Positions 37,763-47,256 of a stretch of DNA of 64,000 nt are shown here, in pieces. Source of the DNA: Buttiauxella gaviniae (GTDB lineage: Bacteria; Pseudomonadota; Gammaproteobacteria; Enterobacterales; Enterobacteriaceae); NCBI RefSeq assembly GCF_040786275.1, contig NZ_JBFMVT010000002.1, forward strand, positions 2,604,001 through 2,668,000, read 5' to 3'. A program made the position numbers and the translations under genes. The stretch's first letter is position 1, and each line of letters opens with the position of its first letter. Under the pieces are notes generated by a model. That model was given only the letters and a program-made list of their open reading frames with translations. It was not told where the DNA came from and ran no database searches.

Positions 37763-37792
37763 GCCCGTTGATATTCGGTGATATCATCGGGC
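37763..37792 (-). terminator. Island-borne terminator between tRNA-Phe and int
   Basis: GCCCGTTGATAT (37763-37774) pairs with ATATCATCGGGC (37781-37792), 11 of 12 pairs. AAAAA at 37758-37762 gives a U5 tract on the minus strand. It sits 63 bases beyond the tRNA 3' end and would stop tRNA transcripts before the integrase. Confidence 0.75.
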
Positions 37793-37854
37793 ATCTTTAA
37801 CTTACTGATTTTTATATGTCTTCGGACTTATTGAGAAATCCCAAGACAAAAATA

Positions 37855-37874
37855 TGGTGCCCGGACTCGGAATC
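37855..37874. other. Right attachment site within the tRNA-Phe 3' end
   Basis: TGGTGCCCGGACTCGGAATC is shared with the left site at 28865-28883 apart from one C. It lies inside the functional tRNA. Confidence 0.85.
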
Positions 37875-37930
37875 GAACCAAGGACACGGGGATTTTCAAT
37901 CCCCTGCTCTACCGACTGAGCTATCCGGGC
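37855..37930 (-). tRNA. tRNA-Phe (anticodon GAA)
   Basis: A complete 76-base tRNA. Acceptor stem GCCCGGA/TCCGGGC, D-loop AGCTCAGTCGGTAGAGC, anticodon loop ATTGAAAAT with GAA, T-arm GGTTCGATTCC, and encoded CCA. The sequence agrees with E. coli pheV/pheU over its length. The 3' end is used as the attachment site of the island and was restored by it. Confidence 0.97.
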
Positions 37931-37940
37931 AACGGGGCGC

Positions 37941-37969
37941 ATTAAACCGTAAAGGCTGTTTGGCGTCAA
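37941..37969 (-). promoter_or_regulatory. tRNA-Phe promoter
   Basis: On the minus strand TTGACG (37969-37964), 17-base spacer, TTTAAT (37946-37941). A GC-rich discriminator GCGCCCCGTT runs up to the tRNA, the pattern of stringently controlled stable-RNA promoters. Confidence 0.8.
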
Positions 37970-38366
37970 CGGTTTTGTATTAATAAGCAGTGCGTTTGCA
38001 CGAATAATGTGCTCTGTGTGGCAACCCTGGCTTGAACCCTCGGTCATTCGGTGCCATGATTGCGCGAAATTTCGTACATCCGCAACGGGGCGCTTATTGA
38101 TGTTTACAGTCAATTTTCACCAACATCTCTCGATGGCGCTCGTTCACCTTTCAGCCGTATCCCGAAGCCTCTTGCCCACCATGCGGTGAGGGCAACGCAC
38201 GCTCACTGCAGGACAACAGTAAAATCAGGTGATGCCTGGTTTTACTGATGTCTGGCGGTCGGAGTGGGAATTATCCTTCAGACCATCAAGACACATTCGC
38301 CGGGGAATGCTCCCTTTGCTGTGCCACATGGCACTCACTCATCCTTGAACTCTGGGATTTGTGCTT
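37970..38366 (+). promoter_or_regulatory. speC upstream region with a leader hairpin
   Basis: No gene is supported between the tRNA promoter and speC. GTAAAATCAGG (38219-38229) pairs with CCTGGTTTTAC (38235-38245), 11 pairs with one wobble, about 120 bases before the speC start. The transcript leader is probably long, as for E. coli speC. Confidence 0.45.
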
Positions 38367-40505
38367 ATGAAATCTTTGAAAATTGCCGCAAGCCTTGATG
38401 TGGTTGCCAACCTTGAAACCCATCGCGAAGTGGTCGCGCTTGATAGCACGGACTTCACCGACATCGCCGCCGTCGTTCTTTCCGTGGCAGATAGCCGCAG
38501 CGGTATCCTGGCGTTGCTTAAACGCACCGGGTTTTCTATTCCGGTATTTTTGGCGGCTGATGACTGGTCAGACGAGCAAGAAGGCATCACGGGGCTGATA
38601 ACGGGTAAAGCGCAGGATTATCTGGAGCTGGAAACCGCAGCGAATCTTTACGAAGAACAGTTGCTGCCACCGTTTTTTGACACCCTGACAAAATATGTCG
38701 CGATGGAAAACAGCACGTTTGCCTGCCCTGGTCATCAACACGGTGAGTTTTTCAAAAAACATCCGGCAGGCCGCCAGTTCTATGATTTCTTCGGTGAGAA
38801 TGTTTTTCGCGCCGACATGTGCAATGCGGACGTTAAACTCGGTGATTTGTTGATCCATGAAGGTTCAGCAAAGCATGCGCAAAAATTCGCAGCCAAAGTC
38901 TTTAACGCGGATAAAACCTACTTCGTATTAAATGGCACATCGGCGGCGAATAAAGTGGTGACCAATGCGTTGCTGACTCGCGGCGATTTGGTGCTGTTTG
39001 ACCGTAACAACCATAAATCAAACCATCATGGCGCGTTGATTCAGGCGGGGGCGACGCCGGTGTATCTCGAAGCTGCTCGCAATCCGTTTGGCTTTATCGG
39101 CGGGATTGATGCGCATTGCTTCGATGAAAAGTATCTGCGCGAGTTGATTGCAGAAGTGGCCCCGGAACGTGCTGAGGAAAAACGCCCCTTCCGTCTGGCC
39201 ATTATCCAGCTTGGTACCTACGACGGCACGGTTTATAACGCCCGTCAGGTGGTGGATAACATCGGCCATCTTTGCGATTACATTTTGTTTGATTCCGCTT
39301 GGGTCGGTTATGAGCAGTTTATTCCGATGATGGCCGACTGTTCGCCGTTGCTGCTGGATCTTAATGAAAACGATCCGGGGATTTTTGTCACCCAATCGGT
39401 GCACAAGCAGCAGGCGGGGTTCTCGCAGACTTCTCAGATCCACAAAAAAGATAATCATATTCGCGGCCAGGCACGTTTCTGCCCACACAAGCGCCTGAAC
39501 AATGCGTTTATGCTGCATGCGTCTACCAGCCCGTTCTACCCGCTGTTTGCCGCCCTTGATGTGAATGCGAAAATCCATGAAGGAGAGAGTGGCCGCCGTT
39601 TATGGGCCGAGTGCGTGGCGGAAGGGATCGAAGCGCGCAAAGCGATCATCGCCAACTGTAAGATGATCAAACCGTTTATTCCCCCTGTGATTGCGGGCAG
39701 GCCGTGGCAGGATCATCCGACAACGGCAATCGCGCAGGAGCGCCGTTTCTTTAGTTTTGAGCCGGGCGAAAAATGGCATGGTTTTGATGGCTATGCGCAG
39801 GATGAATACTTTGTGGATCCCTGCAAACTTCTGCTGACTACGCCGGGGATCGATCCGCAAACCGGTAAGTACACCGAATTTGGCGTGCCTGCGGCGATCC
39901 TCGCAAATTACCTGCGTGAAAACGGGATTGTTCCGGAGAAAGCGGATCTTAACTCGATTCTGTTCCTGCTCACGCCTGCTGAAAGCACCGATAAAATGGC
40001 GCATCTGGTCGCGATGCTGGCGCAATTTGAGCAGCATATTGAAGACGATACGCCGCTGGCAAACGTGCTGCCGACGATCTATCAGAAATATTCGCAACGT
40101 TACAAAGGCTACACGCTGCGTCAGCTTTGCCAGGAAATGCACGATCTTTACGTCAGTTTTGAAATTAAGGATCTGCAAAAAGCGATGTTCCGCAAATCCA
40201 GCTTGCCTGCGGTTGCGATGAACCCACAGGATGCCCACAGCGAGTTTATTCGCGGCAATGTGGAACTGGTGCGCCTGAGCGAATCAGAAGGGCGTATCGC
40301 GGCTGAAGGGGCGCTGCCGTATCCACCAGGCGTGCTGTGCGTGGTTCCCGGCGAAGTGTGGGGAAGTGCCGCGCTGCGTTATTTCCTTGCGCTGGAAGAG
40401 GGCGTGAATATGCTGCCGGGCTTCTCGCCAGAATTACAGGGTGTTTATAGCGAAACGGATGCGGATGGGATTAAGCGGCTTTACGGTTACATGGTTAAAG
40501 CGTGA
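38367..40505 (+). CDS. speC: Ornithine decarboxylase, constitutive
   Basis: 712 residues (E. coli SpeC 711). A receiver-like wing domain occupies about 1-110. The PLP core follows, with the Schiff-base lysine at about 347 (TQSVHKQQAGFSQTSQIHK), and the C-terminal domain after it. The enzyme decarboxylates ornithine to putrescine. The start MKSLKIAAS at 38367 matches E. coli MKSMNIAAS. Next to tRNA-Phe, as in E. coli. Confidence 0.96.
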   Translation: MKSLKIAASLDVVANLETHREVVALDSTDFTDIAAVVLSVADSRSGILALLKRTGFSIPVFLAADDWSDEQEGITGLITGKAQDYLELETAANLYEEQLLPPFFDTLTKYVAMENSTFACPGHQHGEFFKKHPAGRQFYDFFGENVFRADMCNADVKLGDLLIHEGSAKHAQKFAAKVFNADKTYFVLNGTSAANKVVTNALLTRGDLVLFDRNNHKSNHHGALIQAGATPVYLEAARNPFGFIGGIDAHCFDEKYLRELIAEVAPERAEEKRPFRLAIIQLGTYDGTVYNARQVVDNIGHLCDYILFDSAWVGYEQFIPMMADCSPLLLDLNENDPGIFVTQSVHKQQAGFSQTSQIHKKDNHIRGQARFCPHKRLNNAFMLHASTSPFYPLFAALDVNAKIHEGESGRRLWAECVAEGIEARKAIIANCKMIKPFIPPVIAGRPWQDHPTTAIAQERRFFSFEPGEKWHGFDGYAQDEYFVDPCKLLLTTPGIDPQTGKYTEFGVPAAILANYLRENGIVPEKADLNSILFLLTPAESTDKMAHLVAMLAQFEQHIEDDTPLANVLPTIYQKYSQRYKGYTLRQLCQEMHDLYVSFEIKDLQKAMFRKSSLPAVAMNPQDAHSEFIRGNVELVRLSESEGRIAAEGALPYPPGVLCVVPGEVWGSAALRYFLALEEGVNMLPGFSPELQGVYSETDADGIKRLYGYMVKA

Positions 40506-40511
40506 TAAAAA

Positions 40512-40540
40512 ATTCCCCGTATCATTCTGATACGGGGAAT
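40512..40540. terminator. Bidirectional terminator between speC and nupG
   Basis: ATTCCCCGTATCA (40512-40524) and TGATACGGGGAAT (40528-40540) form a perfect 13-base stem with a 3-base loop, with A's on the left giving a U-tract for nupG. Confidence 0.85.
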
Positions 40541-40548
40541 AGAGGCTA

Positions 40549-41802
40549 TCAGGCCACCGGCTGAGCAGAGGCTGGTGTTCTGACGTGTTTATATTTGAAG
40601 AGTGCAACGAAGGCGAAGGCCAGCACCAGTGAGTAACCCGCGAAAATTAGCCATACGGTCTGCCAGTCGGTGATACCTGCCGTGGTGTAGTGCTCAACCA
40701 CCTTACCGCTAACAATCCCGCCCAGAATGCAACCAAAGCCGTTAGTCATCATCAGGAACATGCCCTGTGCGCTGGCGCGGATTTCTGGTTTCACCTCTTT
40801 TTCAACAAACACTGAACCAGAAATATTGAAGAAGTCGAAGGCGCAGCCGTAGACGATCATCGACAGAACCAGTAACACGGTGCCCATTGGCGTTGGGTCG
40901 CCAAAGGCAAACAGGCCGAAACGCAGCATCCACGCCACGATACTGATAAGCATCACGTTCTTGATGCCGTAGCGGATTAGGAAGAATGGAATCGTCAGGA
41001 TAAATACCGTTTCAGAGATCTGCGAAATGGACATCAGTACCGAAGCATGTTCAACAATAAAGCTGCTTGCGAACATCGGATCTTTATCGAAGCTGTGCAG
41101 GAAGGTGTTGCCAAACATATTGGTGATTTGCAGCTCGGCACCTAACAGCATGGAGAAGATAAAGAAAATCGCCATACGCTTATTTTTGAACAGTGCAAAG
41201 GCATCCAGCCCTAACATCGAACTCCAGCTTTGATTTTTCTGAGTATTGGCAACCGGAATCGGGGCCAGGGTCAACGTGAACAACGCTAATACCAACGACA
41301 GCGTTGCGCCGATATAAAGTTGCATGTGGCTTAATTCGAAACCTGAGAAGCTCACTCCCCACATGGCGAAGATAAAACCAATGGTTCCCCAGATACGAAT
41401 TGGTGGGAAATCGCTAACAATATCCATCCCTGCTGACTGCAAGCGATAGTAAGAGATGGTATTTACCAGCCCAAGGGTTGGCATGTAGGCCAGTGAGTTG
41501 AGGAGAATCACGATGAACATCGCGCTTGGTGTCGTCACCTGGGCTGCGAAATATAAAGTGATAGCACCGACCAGATGACAAGCCGCATATAACCAACGCG
41601 CACTAATCCATTTGTCCGCAATGATGCCCAGTAGCGTGGGCATAAATACCGCAGCAATACCTAATGAACTGTACACCGCGCCAATGGCTGCGCCATCAAA
41701 CTTGAGGGTGACGAACATATAGGAGCCGAGTGTGGTTAACCAACTTCCCCATAGGCAGAACTGCAGAAACGACAGTATTTTCAGCTGCAGCTTTAGGTTC
41801 AT
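40549..41802 (-). CDS. nupG: Nucleoside:H+ symporter NupG
   Basis: 417 residues (E. coli 418), 12 transmembrane segments, beginning MNLKLQLKILSFLQFCLWGSWLTTLGSYM and containing RIWGTIGFIFAMWGVS. It takes up purine and pyrimidine nucleosides at the inner membrane. A DeoR-like operator lies upstream, consistent with deoxynucleoside control. Confidence 0.95.
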   Translation of the reverse strand: MNLKLQLKILSFLQFCLWGSWLTTLGSYMFVTLKFDGAAIGAVYSSLGIAAVFMPTLLGIIADKWISARWLYAACHLVGAITLYFAAQVTTPSAMFIVILLNSLAYMPTLGLVNTISYYRLQSAGMDIVSDFPPIRIWGTIGFIFAMWGVSFSGFELSHMQLYIGATLSLVLALFTLTLAPIPVANTQKNQSWSSMLGLDAFALFKNKRMAIFFIFSMLLGAELQITNMFGNTFLHSFDKDPMFASSFIVEHASVLMSISQISETVFILTIPFFLIRYGIKNVMLISIVAWMLRFGLFAFGDPTPMGTVLLVLSMIVYGCAFDFFNISGSVFVEKEVKPEIRASAQGMFLMMTNGFGCILGGIVSGKVVEHYTTAGITDWQTVWLIFAGYSLVLAFAFVALFKYKHVRTPASAQPVA

Positions 41803-41832
41803 GGAAATTTCCTCGCAGGAATTAATATCGAA

Positions 41833-41848
41833 TGTTAGTTTTTTAACA
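41833..41848. promoter_or_regulatory. DeoR-like operator upstream of nupG
   Basis: TGTTAGTTTTTTAACA matches the DeoR 16-base palindrome TGTTAGAATTCTAACA at 13 positions. It is 31 bases before the nupG ATG. E. coli nupG is repressed by DeoR and CytR. Confidence 0.65.
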
Positions 41849-42045
41849 TATCTGCTTGGATATGTTGTTATCGTAACATTAGCAGTGCTGCAGGCTAAAT
41901 TTTGTTACATTCAACAAATAAATGAAAACATCTTCAAATTGCATTCGAAAATAGTGATGGGTCTTGCATTTTTTGCGTGCCGGGCGAGAAAAGCGGAAGG
42001 GATGTTGTATCTCCAGAGCTGCCCGGAGATACAACAAACAGATGA

Positions 42046-43122
42046 TTAGCGGCGACGATAACTCTTCTGCGCAGTATTCACTTTGTAGAGATAGTGGCGC
42101 GATTCCGCAGAAGGGTGACGAGTGGTCAGCGTTTGGTACACATCCCCTGGCGTCATACTGTTAATAATGCTGTAGGCGCGGTTCTTATCGTTGTTGAACA
42201 CGCGTAGCACGCTGCCCGCCCCGCCGTTATAGGCCGTGATCACCGCATAGCGACGTGAGGTTGGGTTATCAATACCGCTCAGATAACTGTCTTGCAAGAT
42301 GGCCAGATAAGCGGTACCGGTATCGATATTACTTTCTGGATCAAACAGATAGCTGCGGCTTGGTTTGCCCCATTTTCCTTGCGATTTAAAGACATCGACG
42401 CCTGCACTGTGCTGCACAACCTGCATCAGGCCGAGCGCGTCGGCATGGCTGACGGCGTAAGGGTTGAAGCTCGATTCTGTCTGCATAATTGCCAGAATCA
42501 ATGATTCATCAACACCGTATTTCTTCGAGGCTTTACGTACCATGCCGATATATTTATGCGCACGCTTATCAAGGTGGTTTGGCACCAGGTTAATCGTCAC
42601 GCTATAAACAATTTTAAGCCCGGTGCTGCGGCTTTTCAGGCGCGTTTGCAGCAGGTAATCAGCAAATTTTGCGGCGCGGCCCTGCCAGCGAATGGGCTGG
42701 CCGGTGTTATCCACCACCTGGCCATACAGGAACGGCTCTTTTGAAATCAGCACATCGTTGGCATCGGAATAAAGATCGATGGAGCCCGGATCGTCGCCCA
42801 TCAAAAGCGTGGTGATGATCGCCTGACGTAAATGCGCTGCAGGATCGGTGCCGGCAATGGTTTCAATGGTTATCGTACCGTCGTCAAAGTTGATATGGCT
42901 ACGGGTCAGATATTGGTCAGTATATTTTACGTAATCTTTAGGACCCGCAATTAATACCTCCTTCATACCCCAGATATTTTCGATGTTATGGGCAAATTGC
43001 CCCATCAAAATATCGAAACCATTGGTGTCCTTAACAAAAGCTTCGTTATAGGAATCATCTTTTTTGCTCGAACAAGAGATGAGCAATGGGACAACCAGAG
43101 CTAGCGCGAGAAATTTTTTCAT
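42046..43122 (-). CDS. mltC: Membrane-bound lytic murein transglycosylase C
   Basis: 358 residues (E. coli 359). A lipoprotein signal with lipobox LISC (Cys17) precedes the MltC N-terminal domain. A goose-type lysozyme-like SLT domain runs from about residue 195 with catalytic Glu ([25 protein letters not shown]) and [13 protein letters not shown]. It is an outer-membrane-anchored exo-lytic transglycosylase of peptidoglycan. Downstream of yggX in the mutY-yggX-mltC order of E. coli. Confidence 0.95.
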   Translation of the reverse strand: MKKFLALALVVPLLISCSSKKDDSYNEAFVKDTNGFDILMGQFAHNIENIWGMKEVLIAGPKDYVKYTDQYLTRSHINFDDGTITIETIAGTDPAAHLRQAIITTLLMGDDPGSIDLYSDANDVLISKEPFLYGQVVDNTGQPIRWQGRAAKFADYLLQTRLKSRSTGLKIVYSVTINLVPNHLDKRAHKYIGMVRKASKKYGVDESLILAIMQTESSFNPYAVSHADALGLMQVVQHSAGVDVFKSQGKWGKPSRSYLFDPESNIDTGTAYLAILQDSYLSGIDNPTSRRYAVITAYNGGAGSVLRVFNNDKNRAYSIINSMTPGDVYQTLTTRHPSAESRHYLYKVNTAQKSYRRR

Positions 43123-43182
43123 CGTTCCGTGTATGCGTTGTGCTTGTTGTTATTTGCAAAAGGGCCGATGGCCCTTGTGTTT

Positions 43183-43455
43183 TTATTTTTCTGGCGGCGT
43201 GTAGCCTTCGATGTGGACTTCTTTACCTTCGAACAGGAAATTGACCATTTCAACTTCCAGTTCTTTGCGGTGTTCCGGGTTCATCATGCTCATTTTGCGT
43301 TCGTTGATCAGCATGGTTTGTTTGGTCTGCCACAACGCCCATGCTTCTTTCGAGATCTCGTTATAAATACGTTTGCCGAGTTCCCCTGGATAGAGTTGGA
43401 AATCCTGGCCTTCTGCGTCACGTTGCAGGTAAGTACAAAAAATAGTTCTGCTCAT
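43183..43455 (-). CDS. yggX: Iron-trafficking/oxidative stress protein YggX
   Basis: 90 residues, matching E. coli Ygg[21 protein letters not shown] with conserved Cys7 and GYTPP end. It protects Fe-S clusters from superoxide. It begins 2 bases after mutY ends, so the two genes are co-transcribed. Confidence 0.95.
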   Translation of the reverse strand: MSRTIFCTYLQRDAEGQDFQLYPGELGKRIYNEISKEAWALWQTKQTMLINERKMSMMNPEHRKELEVEMVNFLFEGKEVHIEGYTPPEK

Positions 43456-43457
43456 TA

Positions 43458-44543
43458 TTAATCCTCTTCAACAGCTCGGGCGGGTTTTATTACCACCGGC
43501 TCGGCGTGTAATTGTTGTAACAAACGCTCTACAGGGGCGGCCAGTCCTACGGATGGTGGCTGCGCTAAGTTATACCAGAGAGCGGTTCCTTCATCCATGC
43601 ACCCGCTAAACGAAAGCACCGGCAGCCAAATGGGAACAATATCCAGATGGAAATGGCTGAATGTATGGCGGAAGGCGGTTAATTGCGTCAGATTATCGGT
43701 TGGAATCTGACGTTCTGCCAACCAGTCACGCAGTTCGGTTTCGGTTGAGAACTGTGGGAAACAGTATAAACCGCCCCAAAGACCAACGGCGGGGCGCTGG
43801 GCAAGCTGGACACTTTGCTGGTGCTGCATCATCAGGAAATAGCCGGTGCGCTCTGGTAATGTCACTTTCGGTTTTTTACCCGGATAGCTGGCCCAGCTAT
43901 TGTTGGCATAAGCCAGGCAAATATTATTGACCGGGCAAAGCTCACATTTCGGTTTCGAACGCGTACACACCATCGCGCCCAAATCCATGATTGCCTGGTT
44001 GAATTGGCTCACACCCTGTGCGGGTGTGACTTGTTCGGCTATATCCCACAGTTTCTTCTCAACGTCTTTTTTCCCCGGCCAGCCGGAAACAGCGTAGCAG
44101 CGGGCCAGCACGCGTTTTACGTTGCCATCCAGAATAGGGAAGTGTTTGCCAAGAGAGAGCGAGAGAACTGCGCCAGCCGTTGAGCGGCCAATGCCGGGGA
44201 GTGCGGCGACTTCTTCAAACGTTACCGGGAATACGCCACCGTGCTGATTAGCAACTATCTGTGCCGCTTTATGCAGGTTACGAGCGCGGGCGTAATAACC
44301 CAGGCCGGTCCAAAGATGAAGGACTTCATCAAGCGGTGCGTTAGCGAGATCGGTGACCGTCGGGAAGCGCGACATAAAGCGCTCAAAATAAGGAATCACG
44401 GTCGCAACCTGCGTTTGTTGCAACATCACCTCAGACAGCCATACTTTATAAGGCGTTTTTTCGATTTGCCACGGCAGGGTTTTGCGCCCGTATTTTTGGT
44501 ACCAGTCCAGAACCTGGCTTGCGAATTGCGGCGCTTGTATCAT
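43458..44543 (-). CDS. mutY: Adenine DNA glycosylase MutY
   Basis: 361 residues. The helix-hairpin-helix motif is [18 protein letters not shown] with catalytic Asp139 ([13 protein letters not shown]) and Glu38 ([11 protein letters not shown]). The 4Fe-4S ligands are C-X6-C-X2-C-X5-C ([17 protein letters not shown]). The C-terminal NUDIX-like domain recognises 8-oxoG. It removes adenine from A:8-oxoG pairs. Divergent from trmB. Confidence 0.97.
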   Translation of the reverse strand: MIQAPQFASQVLDWYQKYGRKTLPWQIEKTPYKVWLSEVMLQQTQVATVIPYFERFMSRFPTVTDLANAPLDEVLHLWTGLGYYARARNLHKAAQIVANQHGGVFPVTFEEVAALPGIGRSTAGAVLSLSLGKHFPILDGNVKRVLARCYAVSGWPGKKDVEKKLWDIAEQVTPAQGVSQFNQAIMDLGAMVCTRSKPKCELCPVNNICLAYANNSWASYPGKKPKVTLPERTGYFLMMQHQQSVQLAQRPAVGLWGGLYCFPQFSTETELRDWLAERQIPTDNLTQLTAFRHTFSHFHLDIVPIWLPVLSFSGCMDEGTALWYNLAQPPSVGLAAPVERLLQQLHAEPVVIKPARAVEED

Positions 44544-44696
44544 TGTTGCCAGGCCATCCGATAAATGTGTGATTTAGGGCGCTGATTCCAGCACAGACGA
44601 CTCCGTGCTGTAAACCGGAACTTTCTGGTGCTTGCTTCTCATCATTAACTTTGGATAATGCCCGTTTCCCGAACACTAACTCAAAGCCTGAACACC

Positions 44697-45416
44697 ATGA
44701 AAAATGACGTCATCTCACCGGAATTTAATGAAGAAGGCCGCGCAATGCGCCGGATTCGTAGTTTTGTGCGCCGCCAGGGCCGCCTGACTAAAGGGCAAGA
44801 GCACGCACTGGAAAACTATTGGCCGGTGATGGGCGTTGAATATGAAGCCGCGCCTGTTGATTTTGCCGCTCTGTTTGGCCGCGAAGCACCGGTCACGCTG
44901 GAAATTGGTTTCGGCATGGGGACGTCGCTTGTCGCGATGGCGAAGGCAAATCCACAGCAAAACTTTTTAGGCATTGAAGTTCACTCGCCAGGCGTAGGCG
45001 CATGCCTTGCGACCGCTCATGAAGAGGGCGTTGAGAACCTGCGTGTGATGTGTCACGACGCGGTAGAAGTGCTGCAAATAATGATTCCTGACAATTCTTT
45101 ATCCATGGTTCAGCTCTTTTTCCCAGACCCGTGGCACAAAGCACGTCATAATAAACGCCGTATCGTTCAGGTACCTTTTGCAGAGCTTGTAAAAAGCAAA
45201 CTGAAACTGGGTGGTGTGTTCCATATGGCAACCGACTGGGAACCTTATGCAGAACACATGCTCGAAGTGATGAGCTCTATTGATGGTTATAAGAACCAGT
45301 CAGAGAGTAACGACTACGTACCACGCCCGGATTCACGTCCGGTGACCAAATTTGAACAACGTGGCCATCGTCTTGGTCACGGCGTATGGGACTTAATGTT
45401 CGAGAGGGTAAAGTAA
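44697..45416 (+). CDS. trmB: tRNA (guanine-N7-)-methyltransferase TrmB
   Basis: 239 residues, identical in length to E. coli. The start [10 protein letters not shown] at 44697 agrees with E. coli; the frame is open 13 codons upstream. SAM-binding [10 protein letters not shown] and the tRNA-methyltransferase motif [17 protein letters not shown] are present. It forms m7G46 in tRNAs. Stop and yggL start overlap by one base (TAATG). Confidence 0.96.
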   Translation: MKNDVISPEFNEEGRAMRRIRSFVRRQGRLTKGQEHALENYWPVMGVEYEAAPVDFAALFGREAPVTLEIGFGMGTSLVAMAKANPQQNFLGIEVHSPGVGACLATAHEEGVENLRVMCHDAVEVLQIMIPDNSLSMVQLFFPDPWHKARHNKRRIVQVPFAELVKSKLKLGGVFHMATDWEPYAEHMLEVMSSIDGYKNQSESNDYVPRPDSRPVTKFEQRGHRLGHGVWDLMFERVK

Positions 45417-45742
45417 TGGCAATTAATCGTAGCCGTCGTTTGCGTAAGAAAATGCATATCGACGAATTCCAGGAGTTGGGGTTCTCAGTTGCATGGCGTT
45501 TCCCGGAAGGCACCTCAGAAGAACAAATCGATAAAATCGTTGATGCGTTTATTGTTGAAGCTATCGACGCTAACGGTCTGGCCTTTGATGGCGGCGGTCA
45601 CCTTTCCTGGGAAGGCTTAATCTGCATGCAGGAAATCGGCAAATGCACCGAAGAGCATCAGGCTCTGGTGCGTAAATGGCTTGAAGATCACAAGGCTGAA
45701 GACATTCGCACCAGCGATTTGTTTGACGTTTGGTGGGACTGA
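45416..45742 (+). CDS. yggL: YggL family protein (DUF469)
   Basis: 108 residues, equal to E. coli Ygg[29 protein letters not shown] end. A basic N-terminus precedes an acidic C-terminus. E. coli YggL is reported to associate with the 50S ribosome. Translationally coupled to trmB. Confidence 0.93.
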   Translation: MAINRSRRLRKKMHIDEFQELGFSVAWRFPEGTSEEQIDKIVDAFIVEAIDANGLAFDGGGHLSWEGLICMQEIGKCTEEHQALVRKWLEDHKAEDIRTSDLFDVWWD

Positions 45743-45758
45743 TATTTGCAGCATAATT

Positions 45759-45785
45759 AGGTCGGTGAAAACCGGCCTTTTTTTT
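45759..45785 (+). terminator. Terminator after trmB-yggL
   Basis: AGGTCGG (45759-45765) pairs with CCGGCCT (45772-45778), one wobble, followed by seven T's. It lies just 11 bases before the yggN start, so it could also modulate yggN. Confidence 0.75.
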
Positions 45786-45795
45786 AGGAGTAACT

Positions 45796-46512
45796 ATGAT
45801 TCGTAAGGCTATGATGGGAGTACTGCTGCTTACCGCGATGCAAGCGCAGGCCGACTATAAATGCAGCGTCACGCCTCGCGATGACGTGGTGATCAGCCCG
45901 CAAACCGTTCAGGTGGTGGGTGAAAATGGCAATCTGGTTATTGCCCCAGATGGCAGCCTGCAATTCAACGGCAAGCCACACACTTTAAACGCTACGCAGC
46001 GCCAATTGGCGGTGAACTATCAGAAAGCGTTGCGTACCGATCTCCCATGGATTGACACTGGCGCGCGTAATCGCGTTGAAAAAGGCCGCATTGCGCTTGA
46101 TAAAATAATCGCCAAAGAAGTGGGCGAGAGCAGCAATATGCGTGGCCGCCTGACCAAGCTGGATGCGCAGCTTAAAGATCAGATGAACCGTATCATTGAA
46201 CATCGTCAGGACGGTTTAACCTTCCATTATAAAGCGATCGATCAAGTGCGCGCCGACGGGCAGAACCTGGTGAATCAGGCGATGGGCGGTATTTTGCAGG
46301 ACAGCATCAATGAAATGGGTGCGAAAGCGGTTCTGAAAGGTGGCGGAAATCCGCTGCAAGGCGTGCTGGGTAGCCTCGGTGGGCTACAAACCGCAATTCA
46401 GAATGAGTGGAAAAATCAGGAACAGGATTTCGAGCAGTTTGGTCGCGACGTTTGCAGTAAAGTCGTGACGCTGGAAGGGCAGCGAAAGGGGCTGGCTGAA
46501 ACGCTAAAGTAA
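45796..46512 (+). CDS. yggN: Periplasmic protein YggN (DUF2884)
   Basis: 238 residues. A signal peptide of about 19 residues (MIRKAMMGVLLLTAMQAQA) is followed by Cys23 (YKCSVTP) and a DUF2884 body ending in a Gln/Lys-rich tail with Cys (GRDVCSKVVTL). Function is unknown. AGGAG lies 8 bases before the ATG. The last gene on the speC side before the leu operon. Confidence 0.9.
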   Translation: MIRKAMMGVLLLTAMQAQADYKCSVTPRDDVVISPQTVQVVGENGNLVIAPDGSLQFNGKPHTLNATQRQLAVNYQKALRTDLPWIDTGARNRVEKGRIALDKIIAKEVGESSNMRGRLTKLDAQLKDQMNRIIEHRQDGLTFHYKAIDQVRADGQNLVNQAMGGILQDSINEMGAKAVLKGGGNPLQGVLGSLGGLQTAIQNEWKNQEQDFEQFGRDVCSKVVTLEGQRKGLAETLK

Positions 46513-46520
46513 TTTTTTAG

Positions 46521-46598
46521 CCTTTGTAGGGTGGATAAGCGTCGCGTCATCCACCAATTTGTCGGGTGACGCTGCGCTTACCCGACCTACAAAAGCCT
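46521..46598. repeat. REP-like inverted repeat between yggN and leuD
   Basis: GTAGGGTGGATAAGCGTCGC... (46526-46555) and its diverged inverted copy (46561-46590) face each other around AATTT. The unit type GTAGG(T/C)CGGATAAGCG.. is the enterobacterial REP/BIME family. It sits between convergent genes and may act as terminator; it is also at a synteny break. Confidence 0.7.
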
Positions 46599-46639
46599 TG
46601 TCATCAATCTAATGGCGAGAGAAATACCCGCCATTATTT

Positions 46640-47245
46640 TTAACGCATAAACGCGGGTTGTTTTTGCTCGTAAGCTGAAATTGAGCCTTCGTGTTGCAGC
46701 GTCAGGCCGATGCTATCCAGCCCCTCTAACATGCAGTGGCGGCGGAAGGTATCGATATTAAACGCATAGCTTTTCTCGCCCGCAATCACGGTTTGCGCTT
46801 CCAGGTCGACAACGAATTTAATCCCCGGATTTGCCGCTACCAGTTTAAACAGCTCATCCACTTCTTCTTCGCTTAACGTCACCGGCAACAGTTGGTTGTT
46901 AAACGAGTTTCCGTAGAAAATATCTGCAAAACTTGGCGCGATAACCACTTTGAAACCGTAATCGGTTAATGCCCAGGGCGCATGTTCACGCGAAGAACCG
47001 CAGCCAAAGTTTTCACGCGCCAGCAAAATAGAAGCGCCTTTGAACTCCGGGAAGTTCAGCACAAATTCCGGGTTTGGCTGCTGACCCGCATCATCCAGAA
47101 AACGCCAGTCGTTAAACAAATGCGCACCAAAACCGGTACGCGTGACCTTCTGCAAAAACTGCTTGGGAATGATTGCATCGGTATCAACGTTTGCGGCATC
47201 CAGCGGAACGACCAGGCCGGTGTGTTGGATAAATTTCTCTGCCAT
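46640..47245 (-). CDS. leuD: 3-isopropylmalate dehydratase small subunit
   Basis: 201 residues, as in E. coli. The aconitase-swivel domain contains [15 protein letters not shown]. With LeuC it isomerises 2-isopropylmalate to 3-isopropylmalate. Last gene of leuABCD, 11 bases after leuC. Confidence 0.96.
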   Translation of the reverse strand: MAEKFIQHTGLVVPLDAANVDTDAIIPKQFLQKVTRTGFGAHLFNDWRFLDDAGQQPNPEFVLNFPEFKGASILLARENFGCGSSREHAPWALTDYGFKVVIAPSFADIFYGNSFNNQLLPVTLSEEEVDELFKLVAANPGIKFVVDLEAQTVIAGEKSYAFNIDTFRRHCMLEGLDSIGLTLQHEGSISAYEQKQPAFMR

Positions 47246-47256
47246 GGTGTTTTCCC

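Larger units (their letters stand above)
28865..37874. mobile_element. Genomic island of about 9 kb integrated in tRNA-Phe
   Basis: The element is bounded by tRNA-Phe 3'-end repeats. A P4-type integrase pseudogene lies next to the intact tRNA. Cargo is a Fic protein, a methyltransferase-DUF262-HEPN operon, XRE and Ner-like regulators, and a second tyrosine recombinase. The cargo operon is visibly AT-rich compared with the chromosome on either side. In E. coli the tRNA-Phe gene pheV lies near speC and is a known island site; speC is the next gene here too. No replication or capsid genes are present. Confidence 0.85.

Noticed and set aside
39018..40238. 186- and 212-codon minus-strand frames inside speC
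   Set aside because: Antisense shadows of the highly conserved speC gene.
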